A stretch of 64,000 bases of DNA from Glandiceps talaboti (GCF_964340395.1 NC_135564.1:21442402-21506401), one strand, 5' to 3'; counted from the stretch's first letter, positions 1-14,341 are shown. Notes: generated from the letters alone by a model not told the origin. Numbers and translations are program-made.

Positions 1-1686
1 GATTGTATTCATGTAAATCACCCAGTGTATCATGTATTGTATTCTTGTAAATCACCAAGTGTATCATGGATTGTATTCATGTAAATCACCCAGTGTATCA
101 TGGATTGTATTCATGTAAATCACCCAGTGTATCATGGATTGTATTCTTGTAAATCACCCAGTGTATTATGGATTGTATTCATGTAAATCACCCAGTGTAT
201 CATGGATTGTATTCATGTAAATCACCCAGTGTATCATGGATTGTATTCTTGTAAATCACCAAGTGTATCATGGATTGTATTCATGTAAATCACCCAGTGT
301 ATCATGGATTGTATTCATGTAAATCACCAAGTGTATCATGGATTGTATTCTTGTAAATCACCAAGTGTATCATGGATTGTATTCTTGTAAATCACCAAGT
401 GTATCATGGATTGTATTCTTGTAAATCACCAAGTGTATCATGGATTGTATTCTTGTAAATCACGAAGTGTATCATGGATTGTATTCATGTAAATCACGAA
501 GTGTATCATGGATTGTATTCTTGTAAATCACCTAGTGTATCATGGATTTTATTCATGTAAATCACCAAGTGTATCATGGATTGTATTCATGTAAATCACC
601 CAGTGTATCATGGATTGTATTCATGTAAATCACCCAGTGTATCATGTATTGTATTCTTGTAAATCACCCAGTGTATCACAGATTGTATTCTTGTAAATCA
701 CCAAGTGTATCATGGATTATATTCTTGTAAATCACCCAGTGTATCATGGATTGTATTCTTGTAAATCACCAAGTGTATCATGGATTGTATTCATGTAAAT
801 CACCCAGTGTATCATGGATTGTATTCTTGTAAATCACCCAGTGTATCATGGATTGTATTCATGTAAATCACCCAGTGTATCATGGATTGTATTCTTGTAA
901 ATCACCCAGTGTATCATGGATTGTATTCATGTAAATCACCCAGTGTATCATGGATTGTATTCATGTAAATCACCCAGTGTATCATGCATTGTATTCATGT
1001 AAATCACCCAGTGTATCATAGATTGTATTCATGTAAATCACCCAGTGTATCATGGATTGTATTCATGTAAATCACCCAGTGTATCATGGATTATATTCTT
1101 GTAAATCACCCAGTGTATCATGGATTGTATTCTTGTAAATCACCCAGTGTATCATGGATTGTATTCTTGTAAATCACCCAGTGTATCATGGATTGTATTC
1201 TTGTAAATCACCCAGTGTATCATGGGTTATATTCTTGTAAATCACCCAGTGTAACATGGATTGTATTCTTGTAAATCACCCAGTGTATCATGGATTGTAT
1301 TCTTGTAAATCACCCAGTGTATCATGGATTGTATTCTTGTAAATCAGCCAGTGTATTATGGATTGTATTCTTGTAAATCACCCAGTGTATCATGGATTGT
1401 ATTCTTGTAAATCACCCAGTGTATCATGGATTGTATTCTTGTAAATCACCCAGTGTATCATGGATTGTATTCATGTAAATCACCCAGTGTATCATGTATT
1501 GTATTCTTGTAAATCACCCAGTGTATCATGGATTGTATTCTTGTAAATCACCCAGTGTATCATGGATTGTATTCATGTAAATCACCAAGTGTATCATGTA
1601 TTGTATTCTTGTAAATCACCCAGTGTATCACAGATTGTATTCTTGTAAATCAGCCAGTGTATCATGGATTGTATTCTTGTAAATCA
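1..1686. repeat. 34-bp minisatellite (array A), truncated by left edge
   Basis: About 50 head-to-tail copies of a 34-bp unit containing GATTGTATTC, then A/T, then TGTAAATCACC and AGTGTATCATG. The main variants are ATGTAAATC versus TTGTAAATC and CACCC versus CACCA. I see essentially no indels, so the array keeps its register from base 1 to about 1686, where it breaks into unique sequence. The unit is not a multiple of three and gives no long reading frame. It continues beyond the left edge, so its full size is unknown. Confidence 0.97.
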
Positions 1687-2017
1687 ACTTTTTGTCATGA
1701 TTTGATCACGTATTAAACTACTTTGGTGGCCAGTCATCCACGAGTCATTGACCTTCTTTGATGATTGATGTCATATTACTCGTAACAAAGCAATATGTTA
1801 CCATTTAACGGTTGGACACAGTTGTAGACAGGTGTATTCAACGGACGTTATGCCAAATATTTTAATACAACAAATGCTACAACATATAGTTAATGCTTCC
1901 ATGATGAATATACATACTATTATAACTCATACTACATCCAACCATTTTGCAATCAAAAGAGACTATCCGTAAAAACACTAAAGCTACCAAAATTAAACTC
2001 ATAGTTTTGTACACGCT
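1687..2017. other. Unique spacer between arrays A and B
   Basis: AT-rich single-copy sequence. On the minus strand it supplies the non-repeat C-terminal tail (ending at 1877) of the open frame through array B. No other feature seen. Confidence 0.6.
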
Positions 2018-5000
2018 GATTAGATAACCCATACTAGTAAATATATGATAATTATTGATTAGATAACCCATACTTGTAAACATATGATAATTATTGATTA
2101 GATAACCCATACTAGTAAATATATGATAATTATTCATTAGATAACCCATACTTGTAAACATATGATAATTATTGATTAGATAACCCATACTAGTAAATAT
2201 ATGATAATTATTGATTAGATAACCCATACTAGTAAATATATGATAATTATTGATTAGATAACCCATACTTGTAAACATATGATAATTATTGATTAGATAA
2301 CCCATACTAGTAAATATATGATAATTATTGATTAGATAACCCATACTAGTAAATATGTGATAATTATTGATTAGATAACCCATACTTGTAAACATATGAT
2401 AATTATTGATTAGATAACCCATACTAGTAAACATATGATAATTATTGATTAGATAACCCATACTAGTAAATATATGATAATTATTGATTAGATAACCCAT
2501 ACTAGTAAATATATGATAATTATTGATTAGATAACCCATACTACTAAATATGTGATAATTATTGATTAGATAACCCATACTACTAAATATGTGATAATTA
2601 TTGATTAGATAACCCATACTTGTAAATATATGATAATTATTGATTAGATAACCCATACTAGTAAATATATGATAATTATTGATTAGATAACCCATACTAG
2701 TAAATATATGATAATTATTGATTAGATAACCCATACTTGTAAACATATGATAATTATTGATTAGATAACCCATACTAGTAAATATATGATAATTATTGAT
2801 TAGATAACCCATACTAGTAAATATATGATAATTATTGATTAGATAACCCATACTTGTAAATATGTGATAATTATTGATTAGATAACCCATACTAGTAAAT
2901 ATATGATAATTATTGATTAGATAACCCATACTAGTAAATATGTGATAATTATTGATTAGATAACCCATACTACTAAATATGTGATAATTATTGATTAGAT
3001 AACCCATACTTGTAAATATATGATAATTATTGATTAGATAACCCATACTTGTAAATATGTGATAATTATTGATTAGATAACCCATACTAGTAAATATATG
3101 ATAATTATTGATTAGATAACCCATACTAGTAAATATATGATAATTATTGATTAGATAACCCATACTTGTAAACATATGATAATTATTGATTAGATAACCC
3201 ATACTTGTAAATATATGATAATTATTGATTAGATAACCCATACTAGTAAATATATGATAATTATTGATTAGATAACCCATACTTGTAAACATATGATAAT
3301 TATTGATTAGATAACCCATACTTGTAAATATATGATAATTATTGATTAGATAACCCATACTTGTAAATATATGATAATTATTGATTAGATAACCCATACT
3401 TGTAAATATATGATAATTATTGATTAGATAACCCATACTAGTAAATATATGATAATTATTGATTAGATAACCCATACTAGTAAATATATGATAATTATTG
3501 ATTAGATAACCCATACTTGTAAACATATGATAATTATTGATTAGATAACCCATACTAGTAAATATATGATAATTATTGATTAGATAACCCATACTAGTAA
3601 ATATATGATAATTATTGATTAGATAACCCATACTTGTAAATATGTGATAATTATTGATTAGATAACCCATACTAGTAAATATATGATAATTATTGATTAG
3701 ATAACCCATACTAGTAAATATATGATAATTATTGATTAGATAACCCATACTTGTAAATATGTGATAATTATTGATTAGATAACCCATACTAGTAAATATA
3801 TGATAATTATTGATTAGATAACCCATACTTGTAAACATATGATAATTATTGATTAGATAACCCATACTAGTAAATATATGATAATTATTGATTAGATAAC
3901 CCATACTAGTAAATATATGATAATTATTGATTAGATAACCCATACTAGTAAATATATGATAATTATTGATTAGATAACCCATACTAGTAAATATATGATA
4001 ATTATTGATTAGATAACCCATACTAGTAAATATATGATAATTATTGATTAGATAACCTATACTAGTAAATATGTGATAATTATTGATTAGATAACCCATA
4101 CTAGTAAATATATGATAATTATTGATTAGATAACCCATACTAGTAAATATATGATAATTATTGATTAGATAACCCATACTAGTAAACATATGATAATTAT
4201 TGATTAGATAACCCATACTAGTAAATATATGATAATTATTGATTAGATAACCCATACTTGTAAATATATGATAATTATTGATTAGATAACCATACTTGTA
4301 AACATATGATAATTATTGATTAGATAACCCATACTAGTAAATATGTGATAATTATTGATTAGATAACCCATACTAGTAAATATGTGATAATTATTGATTA
4401 GATAACCCATACTAGTAAATATGTGATAATTATTGATTAGATAACCCATACTAGTAAATATGTGATAATTATTGATTAGATAACCCATACTAGTAAATAT
4501 GTGATAATTATTGATTAGATAACCCATACTAGTAAACATATGATAATTATTGATTAGATAACCCATACTAGTAAATATATGATAATTATTGATTAGATAA
4601 CCCATACTAGTAAATATATGATAATTATTGATTAGATAACCCATACTAGTAAACATATGATAATTATTGATTAGATAACCCATACTAGTAAACATATAAT
4701 AATTATTGATTAGATAACCCATACTAGTAAATATATGATAATTATTGATTAGATAACCCATACTAGTAAATATGTGATAATTATTGATTAGATAACCCAT
4801 ACTAGTAAATATGTGATAATTATTGATTAGATAACCCATACTTGTAAACATATGATAATTATTGATTAGATAACCCATACTAGTAAATATGTGATAATTA
4901 TTGATTAGATAACCCATACTAGTAAATATGTGATAATTATTGATTAGATAACCCATACTTGTAAATATGTGATAATTATTGATCAGATAACCCATACTAG

Positions 5001-6944
5001 TAAATATATGATAATTATTGATTAGATAACCCATACTAGTAAACATATGATAATTATTGATTAGATAACCCATACTAGTAAATATATGATAATTATTGAT
5101 TAGATAACCCATACTAGTAAATATATGATAATTATTGATTGGATAACCCATACTAGTAAATATGTGATAATTATTGATTAGATAACCCATACTAGTAAAT
5201 ATGTGATAATTATTGATTAGATAACCCATACTAGTAAATATATGATAATTATTGATTAGATAACCCATACTAGTAAATATATGATAATTATTGATTAGAT
5301 AACCCATACTAGTAAATATGTGATAATTATTGATAAAATAACCCATACTAGTAAATATATGATAATTATTGATTAGATAACCCATACTAGTAAATATATG
5401 ATAATTATTGATTAGATAACCCATACTAGTAAACATATGANNNNNNNNNNNNNNNNNNNNNNNNNNNNNNNNNNNNNNNNNNNNNNNNNNNNNNNNNNNN
5501 NNNNNNNNNNNNNNNNNNNNNNNNNNNNNNNNNNNNNNNNAATTATTGATTAGATAACCCATACTAGTAAATATGTGATAATTATTGATTAGATAACCCA
5601 TACTAGTAAACATATGATAATTATTGATTAGATAACCCATACTAGTAAATATGTGATAATTATTGATTAGATAACCCATACTAGTAAACATATGATAATT
5701 ATTGATTAGATAACCCATACTAGTAAATATATGATAATTATTGATTAGATAACCCATACTAGTAAATACGTGATAATTATTGATTAGATAACCCATACTT
5801 GTAAATATATGATAATTATTGATTGGATAACCCATACTAGTAAATATATGATAATTATTGATTAGATAACCCATACTAGTAAATATATGATAATTATTGA
5901 TTAGATAACCCATACTAGTAAACATATGATAATTATTGATTAGATAACCCATACTAGTAAATATATGATAATTATTGATTAGATAACCCATACTAGTAAA
6001 TACGTGATAATTATTGATTAGATAACCCATACTAGTAAACATATGATAATTATTGATCAGATAACCCATACTAGTAAATATGTGATAATTATTGATTAGA
6101 TAACCCATACTAGTAAACATGTGATAATTATTGATCAGATAACCCATACTAGTAAATATATGATAATTATTGATTAGATAACCCATACTTGTAAATATAT
6201 GATAATTATTGATTAGATAACCCATACTTGTAAATATATGATAATTATTGATTAGATAACCCATACTTGTAAATATATGATAATTATTGATTAGATAACC
6301 CATACTAGTAAATATATAATTATTGATTAGATAACCCATACTAGTAAATATATGATAATTATTGATTAGATAACCCATACTAGTAAATATATGATAATTA
6401 TTGATTAGATAACCCATACTTGTAAATATATGATAATTATTGATTAGATAACCCATACTAGTAAATATATGATAATTATTGATTAGATAACCCATACTAG
6501 TAAATATATGATAATTATTGATTAGATAACCCATACTTGTAATTATATGATAATTATTGATTGGATAACCCATACTAGTAAACATATGATAATTATTGAT
6601 TAGATAACCCATACTAGTAAATATGTGATAATTATTGATTAGATAACCCATACTAGTAAATATATGATAATTATTGATTGGATAACCCATACTAGTAAAT
6701 ATGTGATAATTATTGATTAGATAACCCATACTAGTAAATATGTGATAATTATTGATTAGATAACCCATACTTGTAAATATATGATAATTATTGATTAGAT
6801 AACCCATACTAGTAAATATGTGATAATTATTGATTAGATAACCCATACTAGTAAATATATGATAATTATTGATTAGATAACCCATACTAGTAAATATATG
6901 ATAATTATTGATTAGATAACCCATACTTGTAAATATATGATAAT
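2018..6944. repeat. 39-bp minisatellite (array B) with an assembly gap
   Basis: About 126 copies of a 39-bp unit (GATTAGATAACCCATACT, then A/T, GTAAATATATGATAATTATT). Recurrent variants are ACTAGT/ACTTGT, AAATATATG/AAACATATG/AAATATGTG, GATCAG and GATTGG. Only two indels are visible: a 1-bp deletion near 4291 and a 3-bp deletion near 6315. The unit is 13 codons. Read on the minus strand it encodes MGYLINNYHIFTS without a stop, giving open frames at 4255-1877 (792 codons) and 6924-4282 (880 codons, through the gap), separated only by the 1-bp deletion. The 1877 frame ends outside the array in a tail with a short hydrophobic stretch (SLILVALVFLRIVSF). An untranslated satellite is the default reading. 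Confidence 0.97.
5441..5540. other. Assembly gap (100 N)
   Basis: Exactly 100 N, the usual placeholder for a gap of unknown size. The left edge stops after unit base 31 and the right edge resumes at about base 33, so the missing length should be about 1+39k bp. The true copy number of array B is therefore unknown. Confidence 0.98.
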
Positions 6945-8856
6945 AGAAGTGAATGTATTACAAAGATTAAATGTCTTAAATCATTAAACCCTTTTAAAAG
7001 CTGCCATCATCATTCGTCTTTGTATTAACTTATCGCACAAACAGTCTGTTAAATTCAAACCATAATCATTTGCATAGGGTTTCATCGCAGTCTTTGCGAT
7101 ATGAGAAAATCAATAACACCTGCAAACAGTTCTTTGTGTTGACATTCTCTATGTATCTATTCAAAAAAACATGGATCCTATATCACTTAACATGCAACTC
7201 TGATGGCCGATTGGCAGCCACCTAATAGATAGATCAATACCCTTACCTTGTCTTAGGTTCTTGTAATTTACAGTTCACATATCTTCAGGGGTGCATATTC
7301 TATACACTAGCGATGTCTACAATATATACCGAGTAGTGTAACTCAGTGTTTTGAAAAACAATTATCTAATTAGCCCCCCCCCCCCCCTCCCCCATGTTTC
7401 TGGCCAGCTCGCGCATCATTTAAATACCCTCGTCGATCTTTTTCCGCGTGTATCCAGCCAATGCAGTCTGCAGATCCGGGAGTAACACACAAATAACCCT
7501 CCCTACTTCAGTGAAGACAATTGCAGGGCCAATCATGAACAAGCAAATGACATCTGCCCGACATACATACTTGCTCTAAACTACTTAATAAAAATAACAG
7601 AGTGACATGTTTGTTGAGAATAAAAATAATAAAAAATTCACGTCGACGCATCACTTTAAACAAACTGTCCTGACCAGAAACAATTCTCTTTTTTTGGCCT
7701 TATCTAATCTGTGGCGCACATGATGTTACAATACAAGGAGTCAATAAAACAGGAAAAAAAGAACCCAAATTGGTCACGATGTATCCAGGGACGACAAAAT
7801 AGTGTCACGTAATCAAACATTGTGACAATCACTGCTCAGAGTGGTTACAACAAAATACCAATACCCAGTGACTTTTCAATAATTTACCAAAGCATGCATT
7901 CGGCCAAGCATCCGAATAGACGACGTACAAGCACGATTTGTAGGTCCTGGAATGAATCCCTGGAATTCTCTGTTCAAGAGTAAAGTGTTAGAATGTATAG
8001 TAATGGCATTCTGGGATGAATTTGTCATCTACTTTTTATACTCTTCAATGTAACCATAGCGACAAGGCTGGGGGTTAACGCTCTTGCCGAAATAGCTGAA
8101 AGGTTAGTTGAGACACAGAAAAACGCATTACGATCGTGGGATTATTTATTTGGAAGATAGTGGTGTGAGTGACCAGAACAGTTGTTGCGCTCAAAACATC
8201 ATTGTCATTTGTGATTGGTGAGACCGTCTCTACAGAGAAATATTTTTCGCAAATGGAAGGATATCGGTATACTTATTTTTAAAATATAGTTTATTTTAGT
8301 GAAGTCGCCAGGGAAAGTTGTATTTATGTAGACATGTATAATGCACTTCAAGGACCCGACCCAGGCCTAGCCCTAAAGGCAGACTTTCTTTAAAGGTTAC
8401 GCAAACAGGTGCTGCTTAGATAGAGGTGACTAGAAAAGGCACTCAAACTTGAATGTCAGTGACGAAATCGTTCTTAATGTTGTGTGAAAGCCTACTCAAG
8501 AAATATCTCACGGTATTTATAAGACATAAAAGTATTTACCCTGGAATGATAGAATAGTTGCACAACTAATAACCCGCATACCCCCATATTTACGTTACTT
8601 TGTACAAATCGTACCTTAAATGTAAAAAACGGTGCTGTATTACAAGGTTTTTGATGTAACTTTTTAGAATCACAATCTTCATAATAAGTTCACTCCAATT
8701 ATTGAGATAGTGAAACACAACTCGACGAAGTATTTTTTAAATCAAGAAACCGTGGGGGCACCATACAACTTTTTGTAATGCAGATCAAGGTGATACCAAA
8801 ATTACGCTATAGGTTCAAAGGTCGTTCAATAAATCTTTACTGATAGCAATATAAAT
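6945..8856. other. Unique intergenic DNA with a C-run
   Basis: No gene or recognisable element found. It contains a near-pure C tract at 7374-7393 (G-rich on the minus strand) and otherwise unremarkable AT-rich sequence with only short open frames. Confidence 0.5.
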
Positions 8857-8941
8857 TGGAGAGAGGGGGAGAGAGGGAGGAAGGGAGGGAGGTGATAAAG
8901 GGAGGGAGAAGGGAGGGGGAAGGGAGACAGACAGACAGACA

Positions 8942-8977
<36 letters not shown>

Positions 8978-9100
8978 TAAATAAATAAATAAATAAATAC
9001 ATACATACATACATACATACATACATACATACATACATACATACATACATACATACATACATACATACATACGTACATACATACATACATACATACATAT

Positions 9101-9148
<48 letters not shown>
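8857..9148. repeat. Compound microsatellite
   Basis: Successive blocks in one direction: GGGA/GA-rich purine tract (8857-8923), (CAGA)n to about 8943, (AC)n to about 8976, (AAAT)n to about 8999, a long (CATA)n to about 9098, then (CAGA)n again to 9148. The minus-strand MYVC-type open frames here arise from the tetranucleotide being read in three phases and are not genes. Confidence 0.97.
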
Positions 9149-9149
<1 letters not shown>

Positions 9150-9743
9150 TTATATTTATAGCAGCAAACGAAACACTGAAACTAATCCTTCCATAAGAGC
9201 TTCATTACAATCCCTCGAAGGTTAGCATCCTAATTGAAATAGTCGGCGCATCTGTAAAACACGTATATTGGGTAAATTAAGAGGTTCTGACACGTAGAAA
9301 CAATATTTATCACAATCACAATCCATCCCGAAGGCATCTGTATCACTTTCAAGATGAAACGTATTTATCATGTGCTTACATGTGAAACAATTACCCAACT
9401 AGTCACGATCTAGGACATATCATATACCTATAATCACGTCCCAATGTATTGCTATGGAGAAATCGCGAGCTCTACCAGGGCAGTAATTTTCCATATCAGG
9501 GACCGGCACTCTTTGTCCAAATAAGGTCAGGTGCGGATATTTTGGACTACTTTCTTTCCCCGTTGCTATGCGAGTTGCTATTCGTGTTGCAAAAATGGCT
9601 GGCATCCTGGGTACGTGTACGTGTACGCTATCATGGCAGAAGCCGACGATATTCAACAGTGCTAGTGGCTCCAGGAATTCCTCCCGAAATCTTAAACAGT
9701 ATTCTATTTTGCGATTGTGGCGAAGTTACATACAATATTGGAC
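9149..9743. other. Unique DNA, no feature recognised
   Basis: Short overlapping frames on both strands (for example 9449-9841 plus) show no recognisable domain and run into the dispersed repeat that follows. Confidence 0.4.
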
Positions 9744-9880
9744 AGGCTGGGGTCAGAATTTACGGCAGAGGGAGAGTCCTGGGGAGAAATTGGGGAACAT
9801 TAAAAAAATTGAGGATTGAAAAGGGGGCATGCAAATTTTGATGGTCTAAAAGGGCCCCGAAATATGTTGCTCATGATTTG
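9744..9880 (+). repeat. Dispersed G-rich repeat, copy 1
   Basis: The stretch beginning GGGTCAGAATTTACGGC and continuing through a GGGGAGAAATT motif matches the reverse complement of 11440-11600, which begins GGGTTCAGAATTTATGGC and has the equivalent GAGGAGAAATT. The two copies are inverted and about 1.6 kb apart. No coding potential; family not identified. Confidence 0.65.
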
Positions 9881-10014
9881 AACCAAATTAAACCCCAGGA
9901 GCGTTCGTTTACCAAGTAAATTAAAAAGATTATCGTGGCTTCGCAATAACTTTAAACACCTATATTCAGTAATGAGTTGAATAACAGCCATGCGAATGTA
10001 TTTGTGAATGCCCA

Positions 10015-10189
<175 letters not shown>

Positions 10190-10305
10190 TTTAATTATGA
10201 GGCAGTCAATATTCAAGCAAATGTGTGTGTCGGCCAAAATATCTCTGGATAAGTAACTTAGCCATACAGTTATAATAATGTATTGACTCGAGTAAAATTG
10301 GGGTA

Positions 10306-11351
10306 TTGAAGACAATCTTCAAGTACTCTATGGCTTTTGATAATGTGTATGGTTTGAAATGTTATGCCATTAAAAGGCCTCGTACATGTCCTTATTTATT
10401 TAACACCCTCCCCACGAGCTATCACCGGGGATTCTGTTTCTGCCCACAATCAATATTGAAAGATAAAACCCTACTGACTAAGTATCTCCAAGCCCTATGT
10501 GAGACCTTTTTCGCAAAGCCCGCATATATTTCTAAAGAAATAACTTATTGTTATGTATGGACAGAAAGACCGGCGATTAGTTTTAGCTCCAAAGGAAAAT
10601 TAGTTCCACTTAAAACGTGTCAAGTCAAAACTATTAGAAAACGAATAACAGAAGATTATTTCATTCCTCCGAAAAGCAAGCTTTTCTTTTCTGGCTTTCT
10701 CGATATTTGCAACAATGATTGGGTCCATTACTTTTTACTGCCTTTTAAAGTTACTATAGAGTCTAAATTACAGGAATTTCAGTGGAAGACAAATCACAAT
10801 ATTTTGTATACAAATCATATTCTTCACCATATGAATCCACCTAGAGTTAATAGTAGTCTTTTTGTAACCTAGCTGACGAAACCCGTATTCATTTATTTGT
10901 GGAATGTGAATGTACTACTATTATCTGGAAAAGTTTTTTGACACTGTGGGGCGTTGCCCTAAAACTCCGCCAGCCTTGTCAGCTAGACATATTCTCTTAG
11001 GCGACAATTCCTTTTCACACCTATTGAACCACATTATATTGATAACAAAAAAGACAATTTATGAATGTAAGTTATCAAAAACTATACCTTCCTTTAAAAA
11101 TGTGAAATTAAACGCAAGACGCACAAAAGATTGAATGCCATATTGCCAAAAGAAAAGACTGTTTCCCAAAGTTTGGTGCAAAATGGGACGATTGTGAAGT
11201 TTGAGTGACTTTTGTTCCCTACCTCTGCACTTTTTTCTCAAATTGTTTATTTCTCAAATTGTTTATTTGAGATATTCCATGCCACGTGTTATTTTTTACA
11301 CTTGTGATGCTGTAATTTGTCTCTCTCGAAATAAAACACTTATAAAAAAAT
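10306..11351 (+). mobile_element. Decayed LINE, 3' end with zinc-binding domain
   Basis: C-terminal end of a non-LTR retrotransposon ORF2 in several broken frames. At 10306-10872 the frame ends in a segment typical of the region just before the zf-RVT domain (LPFKVTIESKLQEFQWK, then NHNILYTNHILHHM). A frameshift near 10865 continues as LADETRIHLFVECECTTIIW, matching the zinc-binding H..C part. The next piece is ILLGDNSFSHLLNHIIL with ECKLSKTIPSF, and after another shift HIAKRKDCFPKFGAKWDD, with the putative original stop near 11204. A 3' UTR follows with AATAAA at 11330-11335 and a short A-rich tail ending near 11351. No catalytic RT core is present, so the copy is 5'-truncated and dead. The exact 5' boundary is not visible. 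Confidence 0.75.
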
Positions 11352-11439
11352 ATTATGGACGCTGAAGTTGATTTTCACTATAGTGTACACCTCTGAAGTG
11401 GAGCGGGAATGGGTGCTGTATAATTACACATTAAAATAT

Positions 11440-11600
11440 TTGTAGCCGGGAGGGGGGCTACGAAAATTCTTGGGTTTATTTCGGGGGGGGGCATGACATT
11501 TTTTGAGAGCGCGAATGGGGTGGGGGGCTGCGAAAATATACTGTTGACCAAAATAATTTCTCCTCAGGCCCCTCCCCCGCCATAAATTCTGAACCCAGTC
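11440..11600 (-). repeat. Dispersed G/C-run repeat, copy 2
   Basis: Inverted counterpart of 9744-9880, longer and better preserved. On the plus strand it shows several G-runs (near 11450, 11483 and 11520) and ends CCATAAATTCTGAACCC. No reading frame of interest. Confidence 0.65.
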
Positions 11601-13055
11601 TAAGGAAACTTAGACGATGTACAAATAGTGAAGCCGATGACTGACAGACAGTCAGCTCCGTACGATTATGAACAGTTGTAAGCTAACTGTATCCAACGGC
11701 TAGAACAAGACGAGGTGTACGTTTATTTGTTGTTAAAATCGGACGAAAAATAGGTTTCACAACGTTTATGATTACATTTTGTTTTTAGTCGATCGTGGCA
11801 TAGATGCATGTCATTCCTCATGGCATGTACTCATCAACCGCATACAACGTCATTTTTCCAAAACATCTGTTGTATAGTCAAATTATCATAAATATTATTA
11901 AATGTCATACCTTATGAACAGTAATTTTGTGTTTCACGTTTTCCGTTTTTTGTGCGTCTGTGTGTTTCGTGTGACTTGAATGTTGCATGTACGTGCAAGG
12001 AGGTCGAGATATTACATATATGAGCATACTGAAATCACTCCGCCAGGCCTTACATGTGATGAGGCCTTGGCATATATCGACATTAACAACGAACGGCAAT
12101 TTAATTTCAGTATAATGTCCCTTACTGTCTCTATAATTACTGTCTCCAAATTATTGATTGTAAACTTATTTTAGCACTTCAAGATGTATATGATAAAACC
12201 TTCACGGCACGGATACAGGTTTTGCTGACCTTGGTCGTACGGCTTACCGGGCACTCCTAAAGTCGGGCCCTTCTTTGGTCCGCAAAACTCATGTAAAGAT
12301 TAAAATTGAACCCCCCCCCCACCCACCCATCCATCAAGAACTCGCTGTTTCATGGTTTTGATATTACTCTGACTAATTAAAATATAGTTACCATGCTAAT
12401 AATGAGATCTTCTCACAAATCGTCAGGTGAACAGAATTCCCTTGGGATTTTTGTTTGCAAGTAAGCTAATAAATTAATGGCAACATATATTAACAATTTA
12501 TGTCCGAGATGTTACAGGTTCTTTGAGTTGACAACTTCATATGTTTCACTGCATTTTGAGTTGAATAACAACTGAAGAGATAGGATAATAAGTATATTGC
12601 TTACTCCCCAGAACTGCACATTTTCATCAATCATTGATTATTCACAAAGGAATAGTCCTAAAGTGTGTTATTTTGGCACTAATCAATTTGTATTATAGTA
12701 CAAATTGTAAATCGTCGTCAACTAGCAAGTTAGGAAAACAGTCCAACTAGCAAATTCAATATGACACGTTTCGAGCTTAACTTTTTTTTTCAATATTGGC
12801 ACCACATTTGGGATCATTACACTGAACACTCGATTTCCTTGTGCATTTGTGCCAATGATTCAGGTGCAATAATGTATGAAAACCTCATTTGTATTACTTT
12901 TGGCTAAATTCTGTAGCAATATATCTAGTGCCACTATATCAAATCATGTCAGGCTCGAATTGATGTTTAACATAGAACCAGTTAGCCATACGTTATACAG
13001 TCGTGTGTGATTCGTAAATCTTGTCTAAACTTGCAACCGCCACTTATCATAATTT
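11601..13055. other. Unique DNA, no gene recognised
   Basis: AT-rich sequence with a C-run near 12310-12330. Open frames at 11905-12099 (minus) and 11980-12174 (plus) overlap each other and show no domain. Confidence 0.4.
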
Positions 13056-13663
13056 AGCTTTGATACAGAGCTGCTTTACTGTAGTATTACCATCTATAAA
13101 ATAGTTTTGATACAGAGCTGTTTTACTGTAGTATTACCATCTATAAAATGGCTTTGATACAGAGCTGTTTACTGTAGTATCAACATCTATGAAATAGCTT
13201 TGATACAGAGCTGCTTTACTATAGCATCACCATCTACAAAATAGTTTTGATACAGAGCTGTTTTACTGTAGTATTGCCATCTATAAAATAGCTTTGATAC
13301 AGAACTGCTTTACTATAGTATTGCCATCTATAAAATAGCTTTGATACAGAACTGCTTTACTATAGTATTACCATCTATAAAATAGCTTTGATACAGAACT
13401 GCTTTACTATAGTATTACCATCTATAAAATAGCTTTGATACAGAGCTGCTTTACTGTAGTATCACCATCTATAAAATAGCTTTGATATAGAGGTGCTTTA
13501 CTGTAGTATCAACATCTATGAAATAGCTTTGATACAGAGCTGCTTTACTGTAGTATCAACATCTATGAAATAGCTTTGATACAGAGCTGTTTTACCATAG
13601 TATCAACATCTATACTTTAACTTTGATACAGATCTAGAGCTGCTTCGAAGTATTAACGTCTCT
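13056..13663. repeat. 47-bp minisatellite (array C)
   Basis: About 12-13 copies of a 47-bp unit starting AGCTTTGATACAGAGCTG and containing CTTTACTGTAGTATTACC. Variants include AGAACTG for AGAGCTG, ATAGTAT for GTAGTAT and a 1-bp deletion near 13165. The last copies are degraded. Confidence 0.93.
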
Positions 13664-14341
13664 ATAGTGTCATATGGTGAAAGGTAGTTACCCTACGTAC
13701 ATCAAGTAGTTACAAGCTATGCTCACAGTTTCCAATTGTTACCTCAATGTAAGGGGAGCCAATCTTCAAACAAAAGTAAAATAAATTAAACTTCTTTGTT
13801 TACATTGTATTCCTAGTCCACCAAAGGAGGATATTACAATGGCTCTTTTCATCCATTTCTCAGACATGCAATATCCTATCACTTTCAAACCTTTGAAAGA
13901 GGTGACAAAGCATGTGGGATATATGCACTTCACTTTGCAAATTTGACAGAAATGGTGGCCATATTTGTAGTTAGAAATCAATATATACCACAAAACTCCA
14001 TTCAAGTGTCTTACCCCTATTATCATATACATATTTATATACATTACATTATATACAGACAATTACAGATATATCGTATTCACTGATCATATAACAGATA
14101 TATCATGTTTATTGATCATTTTACAGATATAGTATTTATTGGTCATATTGATTTTGGAATATCTCGTAGGAAGTCAATTAATTAATCTAGGAATTATTAT
14201 CTATCCCTGCATATATAGACACACAAAGACTCATAGACGTTGCAAATGTTCTGTTTCTTGTATAAGTCATGTATATATTATGATTACCTGATGGTCTATA
14301 AGAAAGGTGGTTCGTAAAAATAACACTGTGGTCCTGACAAT
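13664..14341. other. Unique DNA with a three-copy 29-bp repeat
   Basis: Mostly unique. At about 14063-14150 three degenerate copies of a ~29-bp unit (ACAGATATATC, then TGATCAT) occur in tandem. The minus frame at 13766-14062 is not recognisable. Confidence 0.5.

Noticed and set aside
8815-9098. Three overlapping minus-strand frames rich in MYVC repeats
   Set aside because: All three phases of one strand are open because the tetranucleotide tract has no stop; pure microsatellite shadow.
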